A stretch of DNA of 64,000 nucleotides from Bradyrhizobium ivorense. GTDB taxonomy: Bacteria > Pseudomonadota > Alphaproteobacteria > Rhizobiales > Xanthobacteraceae. The notes beneath the pieces were generated by a model, which had not been told where the DNA came from, made no database searches, and worked only from the letters and a program-made list of their open reading frames with translations. The stretch lies in NCBI RefSeq assembly GCF_900696085.1, contig NZ_CAADFC020000009.1, positions 124,001 to 188,000 on the forward strand. Reading direction: 5' to 3'. Position numbers and translations under genes: made by a program. The stretch's first letter is position 1. Each line of letters begins with the position of its first letter. This document shows, one piece after another, positions 28,647 through 36,358 of the stretch.

Positions 28647-28946
28647 ATGGTTATCAGGAGAATATTGACCGCCATAATCGGTCGGACCACCATCGCGATG
28701 GACACGATCGAGAAAAATGCTCCGCCCGACCAAGGCGTCTATCATCAACTGCCCCCGAGGACGTGGCGGAGAGCCGCCAGGTTGATCGAGCGTTTTGGCG
28801 CGGATGAAGCTCTGGCGGAGCTCGATCGGCGCGCGGAAAGTTGCGTGGATCGACGGGATGTGCCTTCGGCGATACGCTGGCGCAACGTGATGGCGGCCAT
28901 TCATGCGATAAGTTCGGATGAGGGCGTCAAGAGCCGGATGAACTAG
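28647..28946 (+). CDS. Small hypothetical protein
   Basis: A 99-residue ORF, basic, whose second half (RRAARLIERFGADEALAELD then RRDVPSAIRWRNVMAAIHAI) looks like a helical pair conserved in small proteins of alphaproteobacteria. ATG 28647 has only weak ribosome-site support; ATG 28698 (MDTIEKNAPP) is an alternative. The gene is divergent from the deaminase-like gene with 45 bp between starts, and its stop lies one base from the end of rlmJ. No function can be given. Confidence 0.5.
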   Translation: MVIRRILTAIIGRTTIAMDTIEKNAPPDQGVYHQLPPRTWRRAARLIERFGADEALAELDRRAESCVDRRDVPSAIRWRNVMAAIHAISSDEGVKSRMN

Positions 28947-28947
28947 C

Positions 28948-29769
28948 CTAGCGCGGCCTGACCCACCATTCGGTGGAGTATCCGGATCCGCATTCCTCGA
29001 AAACCGGCACGAGAGCCTTGCAGATCGCGTGAACGTTCTTCTCGAATTGCCAAGGTGGATTGCAGATCACCAAGCCGCTTCCGATCAGTCCTTCCCGGCT
29101 CTTCGCATATGCGAGGAATTCGACGCAAAACGTCGGGACCGCCTCGCTGAGAAGTTTCTTGAACTTGGCGATCTGACTGCGTCCTGTGATCGGGTACCAG
29201 AGGGCGTAAGTACCAGTCGGCCATTTACGGAAGGCCGCATTGAGCGCCGCGGCTGCAAGCGAGAGCTCATCCGGTTTCTCGAACGGGGGATCCAGGAAGA
29301 CCAGCCCGCGCCTCTCCTTGGGTGGAACGAACGCGTGCACCGCAGCGAATCCTTCTCGCTGGTGGACCCCGACGCGGCCGTCGCCTTCCATGGCTTCCTT
29401 GAGCCGCGCGGCTGGTCTGGCTTCCAACTCGCAGGCGACCAAGCGATCTTCGCTCCGAAGCAGATGACGTATGATTGCCGGTGAACCCGGATAAACCTTT
29501 AGCCCGCCTGGATTGAAGTGCTCGATGACGCCGAGATATCGTTGCAGGGCTCGCGTCCGCTTTGGATAAACCAGTCGGATTCCACGATCAGCCTCGCCCG
29601 TTCGCATAGCTTCGGGTGATTCCAGGTCATAGAGACCAGACCCCGCGTGGGTGTCGACGACGCAGATCGGCTTCGGCTTCAACTGAAGGTGATCGATCAG
29701 CGCGCAGAGCAAGGCATGTTTGAAGACCTCTGAATGATTGCCTGCATGAAAGTCGTGACGATAGTTCAT
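28948..29769 (-). CDS. rlmJ: 23S rRNA (adenine2030-N6)-methyltransferase RlmJ
   Basis: A 273-residue RlmJ-type methyltransferase. The N-terminal MNYRHDFHAGNHSEVFKHAL, the SAM site VVDTHAGSGLYDL near residue 39, and the catalytic FLDPPFEKPDEL near residue 175 (DPPY type) are all present, as is NPPW near residue 240. RlmJ methylates A2030 in 23S rRNA, acting on naked RNA. The start overlaps the upstream 83-residue ORF in an ATGA junction. Its presence on a mobile island, next to a second RlmJ-like gene, is unusual and suggests cargo use, for example an accessory RNA or DNA modification. Confidence 0.85.
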   Translation of the reverse strand: MNYRHDFHAGNHSEVFKHALLCALIDHLQLKPKPICVVDTHAGSGLYDLESPEAMRTGEADRGIRLVYPKRTRALQRYLGVIEHFNPGGLKVYPGSPAIIRHLLRSEDRLVACELEARPAARLKEAMEGDGRVGVHQREGFAAVHAFVPPKERRGLVFLDPPFEKPDELSLAAAALNAAFRKWPTGTYALWYPITGRSQIAKFKKLLSEAVPTFCVEFLAYAKSREGLIGSGLVICNPPWQFEKNVHAICKALVPVFEECGSGYSTEWWVRPR

Positions 29770-30017
29770 GACGTTGCTAACTCTGCCTTTGGATACGCGG
29801 GAATCGGGTCGACCGCGTCATCAATTCGACCCTCGGCCTCGCCCTTACCTCGCCAGAAACCGCTCCGCCCGGCAAGACTCTCTTGCGCGACGCTGATGGC
29901 AACTTGAGCGATCATCACCAGAGGTCGGACAATGCAGCCCGGGCCGGAGTCGAAACCGATGGAGGGGGCAGAAGGGACCAGCTTCCGGCCGGACGCCGCT
30001 TGTCTCATCGGCGTCAT
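29766..30017 (-). CDS. Small hypothetical protein upstream of rlmJ
   Basis: An 83-residue ORF that ends in an ATGA overlap with rlmJ, the main reason for taking it as real. The middle (CIVRPLVMIAQVAISVAQES) is moderately hydrophobic and the C-terminus is acidic and Pro-rich. There is no family resemblance and no good ribosome site is seen, so it may also be a chance frame. Confidence 0.4.
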   Translation of the reverse strand: MTPMRQAASGRKLVPSAPSIGFDSGPGCIVRPLVMIAQVAISVAQESLAGRSGFWRGKGEAEGRIDDAVDPIPAYPKAELATS

Positions 30018-30117
30018 CGGGCGAGATAGCCGGGCCAGGGACGATGCGCGTAAGCTCCGCGGGCGAGCCTCTCATCGTGGCGCGAATGCCATCAGCTACG
30101 TGGAGCCCCCATTCAGA

Positions 30118-30438
30118 TCAGGGAGACGCCCGCAGAACGGCCGACGCGATGTCGAGCACGCGGGATGAAAGCGAGCAGAGAAGGAAGAAGCCAAAAAGCG
30201 CGAGTATCGCTCCGGGGGCGCTCCGGACCAGGAGCAAATGAATAAGCTCGGTCCTCGCTCTCGATCTGTTTTCTTCACGTGCCTCGGCCTTTTCTTCGGC
30301 CGCTCGCGTTGGCAAAATCCGCAACATGGCTTCGACGTCATCCCGCACGTTGCGCAGAAGGGTGGCGCCGACGTATGACACCACCGTAGCGCCGACGATG
30401 CCGATCGACATCGCGAGAAATAGTGTTGCTTCCTGCAT
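30118..30438 (-). CDS. Small membrane protein with two TM segments
   Basis: A 106-residue ORF with hydrophobic stretches at residues 3-25 (TLFLAMSIGIVGATVVSYVG) and 72-95 (PGAILALFGFFLLCSL), joined by a charged, Arg/Glu-rich helix. ATG 30438 is chosen because AAGG stands about four bases upstream; the frame also allows TTG 30450. Its start lies 11 bp from the start of the divergent deaminase-like gene, so each gene's promoter would sit in the other's coding region. This tight pairing may mean co-regulation, or that the minus-strand frame is not expressed. Confidence 0.5.
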   Translation of the reverse strand: MQEATLFLAMSIGIVGATVVSYVGATLLRNVRDDVEAMLRILPTRAAEEKAEAREENRSRARTELIHLLLVRSAPGAILALFGFFLLCSLSSRVLDIASAVLRASP

Positions 30439-30449
30439 GAGGACCTTCA

Positions 30450-31592
30450 ATGCCGCCTCCTAGCCATAACCCGCCTGCGCCGGACCAGACCGACACGCTG
30501 ACTTTCATGGCGGAGGTCGAGTTTGCTGACACGGAACCTGTAGCCGAAATTCGCGCGGCTCGATACCGGAAGAAGGACGTGGACATCGATCCATTTCCAG
30601 ATATCCCGCCGGCGCTTTTGTCGTCCGAGCACGTCAAGGCCTATGTCCGCCAGACCGGGATGATACACCCGTTCTCCGAAGGCCACCTCAAGTCTGCCTC
30701 GTACGAGGTCAAGCCAGGCGGACGCTTCATCTATTGGGATGAAAGCGGTAACAAGATATCCACGCTTGTGGCGAAGGACGGCACCATCACGCTGCCGCCA
30801 AATTCCATTAGTTTCGTTCAGATCGACACTACATTCCGCCTCCCTCAGTACATCGCAGTCCGTTTCAACCTGCGCATAACGCATGTGCATAGAGGTCTTC
30901 TGCTCGGTACGGGCCCGCTCGTCGATCCTGGCTTTCACGGAAAACTGCTTATCCCGCTTCACAACCTAACGTCGGATGAGTACACCATCCGAGGCGACGA
31001 GGGACTGATATGGATGGAATTCACGAAAACCTCGCACGAGGCGCAGCGTGGTTTCGTCAAGGACTTCGTTCCCGAGGAGTTCGAGAAGACCGATCCGACC
31101 AAGAACTTCCAGCCTCCAGAGTACTACTTTGACCGCGCGAGCAAGAACCGGCCGATCAGAAGCTCAATCCCCGACGTAGTCGCGGAGGCTCGTTCTCAGG
31201 CAAAGGAGGCGGTGGACGCGGCGAGGAGAGCTGAGCGATCGAACACAATCTTCGTAGGAGGCGGGTTGCTGGCTGTCGCTGGTCTAGTCGTGGGCTTGTT
31301 CTCCTTTTTCGAATCCGTTAAGGCGAATGCGATAGCTGCCTACACTCTCGCGACGACCGTTTCTACCGCCGCGATGCAGGCCGGTACCGACGCGAAAAAA
31401 GCGCAAGACGATGTGAAGGACATCCGTAACACCGTCGACGCCAACAGCGTTAGGATTTCCGCGGATGAGGTACGACGCTTGCGCGAGCAGCTCGACGACA
31501 CCCGGGTAGAAGTCCAGGTTCTACGCCGTGAAATGGATCGCATAATTGAACGGAGCGGGGCCAAGACGAAGGGCGTGGACGAAGCCAAGTAA
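30450..31592 (+). CDS. Second dCTP-deaminase/dUTPase-like protein with one TM segment and coiled coil
   Basis: A 380-residue protein starting at ATG 30450 after GAGGA. Residues 55-195 follow the deaminase/dUTPase fold: GHLKSASYEVKPGGRFIYW, PQYIAVRFNLRITHVHRGLL and LVDPGFHGKLLIPLHNLTSD. As in the paralogue at 27438, the deaminase Glu position carries Pro (LLIPLHN), so it is probably not a deaminase. One TM helix lies at about residues 268-290 (FVGGGLLAVAGLVVGLF), followed by a long coiled coil (RLREQLDDTRVEVQVLRREM). The N-terminal 40 residues are Pro/Thr-rich. Two divergent, catalytically altered members of one family near each other suggest a paired sensor or hetero-oligomer. Confidence 0.75.
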   Translation: MPPPSHNPPAPDQTDTLTFMAEVEFADTEPVAEIRAARYRKKDVDIDPFPDIPPALLSSEHVKAYVRQTGMIHPFSEGHLKSASYEVKPGGRFIYWDESGNKISTLVAKDGTITLPPNSISFVQIDTTFRLPQYIAVRFNLRITHVHRGLLLGTGPLVDPGFHGKLLIPLHNLTSDEYTIRGDEGLIWMEFTKTSHEAQRGFVKDFVPEEFEKTDPTKNFQPPEYYFDRASKNRPIRSSIPDVVAEARSQAKEAVDAARRAERSNTIFVGGGLLAVAGLVVGLFSFFESVKANAIAAYTLATTVSTAAMQAGTDAKKAQDDVKDIRNTVDANSVRISADEVRRLREQLDDTRVEVQVLRREMDRIIERSGAKTKGVDEAK

Positions 31593-31883
31593 TTGTTGAG
31601 AACTTGGCGCCGCTGCGAATCGAGGCCACAGCGGGAGACCTTGGTTATGCAACTTCGAGGCAGGCGGTAGTACCCCAGACGCAAGCCGAACATGACGGGA
31701 TTGCTCTGCGCAGGGCTGCGGCGGGACAAGCTTCCGCGGTGATCATGTAGCTTGAGGCGGTCTTCCGGAACCGCATTTGGAGATAATAATCGCGCCCTCA
31801 AGCGATCCATTGCGACTCAGATGGCTGCCATGGCATTGGCGGAGAGGCAAACTAGGGCGGTTCTGATAGCTGGGCGAGTTTCG

Positions 31884-33164
31884 ATGGCAGATGGTAGCGA
31901 AACGACGACCGAAGATTTTGCAGGCAACGAACAAAATACCATCTTCACGATCTCGATCCCGGACCTTCGCGAAGCATCCGACGAGATGATAGCCCAATTC
32001 GCGCGTGATCGCGATGGGCGTTGGAGCGCCCAGACCAAGGACTTGCTGCTCCAGTTTCAAACGACGCGACACGATTTGAATAGCTCGTGGGCCTGCACCT
32101 GGGCGGGGTGGAGATGTCCGTGTTGCGGACGCGGAAAAGCGCAAATCGCTCGTCTGAGCCCCGGCGGCGTCCTCCTCTGCCGTCTGGAGTTTCATCACGA
32201 CCATCTTTCCGATCGGGCCAAACGAGTATTCCGCGACGACAATCCCCGAGGCGACGATCGTGAGGCGAATATTCAATCCGACCGAGCCCAGAAAGCACTT
32301 ATGGTGTTCGTTGAGCGTTTCGAAGAAACACTCATCTGCATCGACTGCAATCTCTCGGAAGGAAAGGCCAAGGTAGAATTGGTCCGTGAGATCGACCCTG
32401 ATTCTACGTTCACGCCTTCGGAGATCGCCTCGTTTATCGAGGTCGCGCCCAATCGTCTCCACGAAGTCGATTTCGATAGGACCCGTGCGACTTGGCTGTC
32501 GGTCAGGGACGACGTCGCAGAGCGTCTAGATTTCGCGTCGCGGATGGCGAAGAGGGTCGCTGCGGGCCGTCATCGCCGTGAGGTAGCCCCTGGGAAAAAG
32601 CGTGACGTCGTCTTCTCACAGTTCTTGCGAGCGGCGCCGAGAAGCTATCGCTACGATATCGGATTTGTTCTCGAGGCCCGTTCGACTGCGAATGACAGCG
32701 CGGGAACCTCGCCGAGGCCCAAGCAGAAAACTCGGGGAATTGCGCCCTCCGACGAAGAATTCGCAGAGTTCGATCGCGCTCAGCAGCAGCAAAAATCTTG
32801 GGCTAGGGTCGGCGAGGATTGGTCCTGCATCGGCTGCCATCGGTCCAAGCGTGAAATTGTCCTCAGATCCAACAGCGGGAGGTGGACTGGACAAATACAT
32901 ATGGTTACTGAGTACGAGCGAGAGGACCGCGAGGAAAGGTTGGCGTCGCCATCGGGGCGCTCCGTCCTGGTTGCCGATGCAACCAGCGACGAACGTCTTG
33001 TCCCAGCGCTCGCAACCGCCCCCGATGTGCTGTCGACCAAGATCCACATTGCACGTTGGAGCCCGGACCTCATTGGAGACCGCAACACCCCGGTCCTGGT
33101 CAACTGGCTCGCAAAGGCCGCCGAGGACGCAAGCCATGGTGTCTCGAGTGGCTCACCGCCGTGA
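31884..33164 (+). CDS. HNH-like / double zinc-finger protein, possibly frameshifted at the 3' end
   Basis: A 426-residue reading from ATG 31884 (other starts at 31821 and 31752 are possible). The first module has CPCCGRGK, LEFHHDHLSD and ICIDCNLSEG, the Cys-Cys / His-His / Cys-Cys-Asn layout of HNH endonucleases like phage endonuclease VII. A second module begins the same way (WSCIGCHRSK near residue 313) but lacks its His and second Cys pair before the stop. Near base 33135 another frame continues as LTAVILTQSNRIMAAFPATT, so a frameshift may have cut off the end of the second module. An IS5 element lies 170 bp beyond. Nuclease activity is inference from the motif. Confidence 0.55.
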   Translation: MADGSETTTEDFAGNEQNTIFTISIPDLREASDEMIAQFARDRDGRWSAQTKDLLLQFQTTRHDLNSSWACTWAGWRCPCCGRGKAQIARLSPGGVLLCRLEFHHDHLSDRAKRVFRDDNPRGDDREANIQSDRAQKALMVFVERFEETLICIDCNLSEGKAKVELVREIDPDSTFTPSEIASFIEVAPNRLHEVDFDRTRATWLSVRDDVAERLDFASRMAKRVAAGRHRREVAPGKKRDVVFSQFLRAAPRSYRYDIGFVLEARSTANDSAGTSPRPKQKTRGIAPSDEEFAEFDRAQQQQKSWARVGEDWSCIGCHRSKREIVLRSNSGRWTGQIHMVTEYEREDREERLASPSGRSVLVADATSDERLVPALATAPDVLSTKIHIARWSPDLIGDRNTPVLVNWLAKAAEDASHGVSSGSPP

Positions 33165-33330
33165 TTCTCACGCAGTCCAATCGGATCATGGCGGCATTCC
33201 CGGCAACAACGTCCCGGGGGAACCAACGCAAGACATTTGGCCCACTCGGTAGCCAATCGCTGAGGCCCCTTTCGCGCGAAACGTAGCGTAGCGGCTGTCG
33301 TCGTTGGGACCGCGCTCAGGGCCCGCTCTA

Positions 33331-34178
33331 GGTGGTGTGGACACTTACCGCAGCCAGAGAATGATGGCTGCGAGGGTGACGACCGCCCGATAATTTCGAG
33401 CGGTCTTTTCGAAGCGGGTTGCGACGCGGCGGAATTGCTTGAGCTTTGAGAAGCAGCATTCGACGAGGTGACGCTGGGTATAGAGACACTTGTCGAGCGG
33501 ATGCTTGAGCGCTCGTGGCGGGTTGTTGGGGATGACGGCGAGCGCCCCTTTGGCTGCGATGGCTTGGCGTAAGTGATCGGCGTCATAGGCCGTGTCGCCC
33601 ATGACCACCTCGGCAGGCAACCCTTCGATCAATTCGGCAGCTTGCGGTGCATCGCCCTTCTGACCCGCGGTGATCGTGAACCGTACGGGACATCCCAAGC
33701 CGCGAACGGCCATATGTATCTTGGTGCTCAGGCCGCCGCGCGAACGGCCAATCGCCTGATCTTCAGACCCCCTTTTTTGGCCCCGGCAGCATGCTGATGG
33801 GCTCGGACGATGGTGGAATCGACGATCAAATATTCGAAGTCGGGGTCATCGGACATCGCCTCGAAGATGCGGCACCAGACGCCTTTGGCGCTCCATCGAC
33901 TGAAGCGCCGGAACACGCTGTTCCAGTCTCCGAACGCCTCCGGAAGATCACGCCAGGGAGCGCCCGTACGCACGATCCAAAGCACACCCTCCACGAACAT
34001 CCGATTGTCGCGGCCGGTCGAGCCCTTCTGGTCAGGCCGGCCTATGATCAGCGGCGCCATCCGCTCCCACGCCGCGTCGCTCAACACCAGCCGATCCATC
34101 ACACCCAAGACTGCCTCCCCAAAAGCAATCTTGAATCTGATTTGCCCCTAAAAGGGAATCCCTAGAGTCCACACCACC
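33331..34178 (-). mobile_element. Complete IS5-family (IS427-like) insertion sequence
   Basis: Ends are inverted: GGTGGTGTGGAC at the left and GTCCACACCACC at the right. The flanks read CTA and TAG, fitting a TA target duplication within CTAG (33329-33330 and 34179-34180). The 848 bp length and the two-frame transposase fit the IS427 group. The clean ends suggest recent insertion. Confidence 0.9.
33345..34108 (-). CDS. IS5-family transposase, made by programmed frameshift
   Basis: Two overlapping frames make one DDE transposase. The first (34108-33728) begins MGVMDRLVLSDAAWERMAPL and holds the first catalytic Asp in FEYLIVDSTIVRAHQH. The second (to 33345) has the second Asp in VVMGDTAYDADHL and the Glu in RHLVECCFSKLKQFRR. 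Between them lies a slippery A6G5 run (33768-33780 read on the minus strand), as in other IS427-group elements, so a -1 or +1 shift would yield the full protein. Both halves are undamaged. Confidence 0.88.
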
Positions 34179-34279
34179 TAGTGGTAGGTGTCTCTCAGTG
34201 AGAGGTAGTTCTCTTGCTGATGACGGTGACAACCAAGCCCAGTCTCGCCGGGGCGAGCACGTATAAGCCGTAACCCATC

Positions 34280-34382
34280 GCGCAGGGAAAGCCGGAGTAT
34301 CCGGTTTCACCTGTGGTCCTACCCCGGTGCTTTTTGTTGCACCGGGCCCATGGGTGCGATCGGCACCCGGCTTTCCCTGCGC
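34280..34382. repeat. Long inverted repeat with internal hairpin
   Basis: GCGCAGGGAAAGCCGG (34280-34295) pairs perfectly with CCGGCTTTCCCTGCGC (34367-34382). Inside, CCCGGTGC and GCACCGGG form a second hairpin around TTTTTGTT. It resembles an intergenic element common in bradyrhizobia; function is unknown. Confidence 0.8.
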
Positions 34383-34467
34383 CCTCAGTTCAAGGAGAGG
34401 GCGGAACGAGATGCAAAGCTCGGGCGAAACGCGCCGCGAGAATGCGAAACCGTATCCATCCACAGCT

Positions 34468-34569
34468 GTCATCGCCCGGCTCGACCGGGCGATCCAGTAC
34501 GCCGCGGCCTCTCGGCTCCATCACCACTGCCTCTGGAATACTGGATCACCCGCCTTCGCGGGTGATGAC
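34468..34569. repeat. REP-like palindromic element, copy 1
   Basis: GTCATCGCCCGGCTCGACCG ... CGCGGGTGATGAC forms two hairpin arms around GATCCAGTAC and ACTGGATC. A second copy lies at 57271-57373 in the opposite sense, with the same GATCCAGTA core and GATGAC end. Confidence 0.8.
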
Positions 34570-34615
34570 ATCGAGTAGTTGTTTGACAGTTGAATCAGAT
34601 CGATACCGTCATCCT

Positions 34616-34702
34616 GAGGTGCGAGCTCTTGCGAGCCTCGAAGGATGAATCGGCCCCGCTGGTGGCCGTCGATCCTTCGAGGCTCGCAAGAGCTCGCACC
34701 TC
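34616..34702. repeat. Perfect 31 bp inverted repeat
   Basis: The arm 34616-34646 (starting GAGGTGCGAGCTCTTGCGAG) is an exact reverse complement of 34672-34702, with a 25 bp loop. It is another dispersed palindrome type of bradyrhizobial intergenic DNA and could fold strongly in RNA. Confidence 0.85.
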
Positions 34703-34957
34703 CAGCGACAAAGGCGAAGCCTTTGCGCGGGGATGACGGGACTGATAGTGGCGCGCCGTGCCGGAATGACCAGTCCCCTCACCCGCCGCGACATTGCGCC
34801 GCTGACCTCGTTGCGGCGCAACAATCAAAATGAGACTGCCCGTCAAACCACAACGCGGCGACGACATCCGCGCCGTGCCCGCCTTCGGCTAGCCTTGCGC
34901 GCAACAACCGGACGTCCGCACTCAAGGCGCACCGGCGACAACACCATGGAGGGAGCG

Positions 34958-36208
34958 ATGTTGAAAGGCAGTGTGGGACTGATTGCGCTGGGCAGCCTGT
35001 TGCTTTCGGGAACGGCGTTCGCCCAGGAAAAGATCAAGGTCGGCGTCACCGCGACGCTCGAGGGCACCTACACCGTGCTCGGCGAGGACGGCATCCGCGG
35101 CTTCCAGACCGCGCTCAACGTGCTCGGCAAGAAGGTCGGCGACAAGGAACTCGAATTCGTCATTGCCTCGACCGACGCGACGCCGGACTCCGCGGTGCGC
35201 GCGGTGCGCAAGCTGATCGAGCAGGACAAGGTGCAGATCCTGCTGTCGCCGCTGTCCGGCGACGAAGGCATCGCGGTGAAGAACTTCGCCAAGACCAAAC
35301 CCGATCTGACCTTCGTCAACGCCGCCTCGGGCGCGCAGGAGACGACCTACGTCGATCCGGCGCCGAATTTCTTCCGCTACAACATGGACGGCGCGCAGTG
35401 GCAGGTCGGCCTTGGCAAATACGCCTATGACACCAAGGGCTATCGCAAGATCGCAACCGTGGGCGAGGACTATTCCTTCATCTACACCCAGGTGTTCGGC
35501 CTGGTGCTGGAATTCTGCGGCGCCGGCGGCCAGGTCACCAACCGGCAATGGGTGCCGCTCGGCACCAAGGATTTTGCCTCTGTGATCGCCGCGCTGCCCG
35601 ACGATGTCGACGCGATCTATCTCGGGCTCGGCGGCGCCGACGCGGTCAACTTCCTCAACCAGTACCAGCAGGCCGGCGGCAAGGCGCATCTGATGGGCGG
35701 CTCGATCATGATCGACCAGACCATCCTGTCGTCGAAGGGCAGCGCCAAGAACGCGCTGGTCGGCACCATCGCGGCGAGCGGCCAGGCCGACACCTGGGAG
35801 GACCCGGGCTGGCAGAAGTTCGTCAAGGCCTACCAGGACTCCTTCCCGGAGAACAAACGCTTCCCGAGCCCGTCGCTGCTCGCGACCAACTATTACGGTT
35901 CGACGATGGCGCTGATCCAGGCGCTGCGCCAGGTCAATGGCGACCTCTCCAACAACCAGGCCAAGCTGAAGGAGGCGCTGGCCAAGATCGAGATCGACGC
36001 GCCGAACGGCAAGATCAAGCTCGACTCCAACCGCCAGGCAATCGGAACCAACTTCGTCACCGAGGTGGTCGACGACGGCAAGGGCGCGCTGTTCTCCAAG
36101 GTCGTCAAGGTGATCCCGAACGTCAACCAGACCCTCGGCTACGATCCGGCGGTGTTCGCCAAGATCGGGCTGCCGAGCCGCACGGTTCCTGAGTGCAAGA
36201 AATACTGA
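34958..36208 (+). CDS. Branched-chain-type ABC transporter substrate-binding protein
   Basis: A 416-residue periplasmic binding protein of the LivJ/LivK class. A Sec signal peptide is clear at residues 1-22 (LIALGSLLLSGTAFAQ, cleavage after AFA). The mature part opens EKIKVGVTATLEGTYTVLGE, typical of the family. The ATG at 34958 follows GGAGGGA, deciding it over the ATG 12 bases upstream. It heads the transporter cluster that continues at 37311-42386. The ligand is unknown; the family binds amino acids, amides and aromatic acids. Confidence 0.9.
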   Translation: MLKGSVGLIALGSLLLSGTAFAQEKIKVGVTATLEGTYTVLGEDGIRGFQTALNVLGKKVGDKELEFVIASTDATPDSAVRAVRKLIEQDKVQILLSPLSGDEGIAVKNFAKTKPDLTFVNAASGAQETTYVDPAPNFFRYNMDGAQWQVGLGKYAYDTKGYRKIATVGEDYSFIYTQVFGLVLEFCGAGGQVTNRQWVPLGTKDFASVIAALPDDVDAIYLGLGGADAVNFLNQYQQAGGKAHLMGGSIMIDQTILSSKGSAKNALVGTIAASGQADTWEDPGWQKFVKAYQDSFPENKRFPSPSLLATNYYGSTMALIQALRQVNGDLSNNQAKLKEALAKIEIDAPNGKIKLDSNRQAIGTNFVTEVVDDGKGALFSKVVKVIPNVNQTLGYDPAVFAKIGLPSRTVPECKKY

Positions 36209-36236
36209 CGTATTTTTTGCAAGTTTTTGTGCACGT

Positions 36237-36290
36237 GCGAGCAGGCCGGCCGTGACAGAGAAGCGCGGTTGCAACAAGCGGCCTGCTCGC
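36237..36290 (+). terminator. Hairpin after the binding-protein gene
   Basis: GCGAGCAGGCCG (36237-36248) pairs with CGGCCTGCTCGC (36279-36290). Only a short pyrimidine stretch (CCTTGCTTTCC) follows, so it may be a partial terminator or an mRNA 3' stabiliser that raises binding-protein output over the downstream genes. Confidence 0.55.
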
Positions 36291-36358
36291 CCTTGCTTTC
36301 CTCCGGCGGATGTTGAACGCTTGTTGAAAAGACAAGAACATCCCGCGGGAGGGGAGGC

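Noticed and set aside
27438..28904. Longer 488-residue form of the deaminase-like protein
   Set aside because: The first 101 codons are not family-like, overlap the divergent small ORF, and GTG 28601 has a perfect GGGAGG ribosome site.
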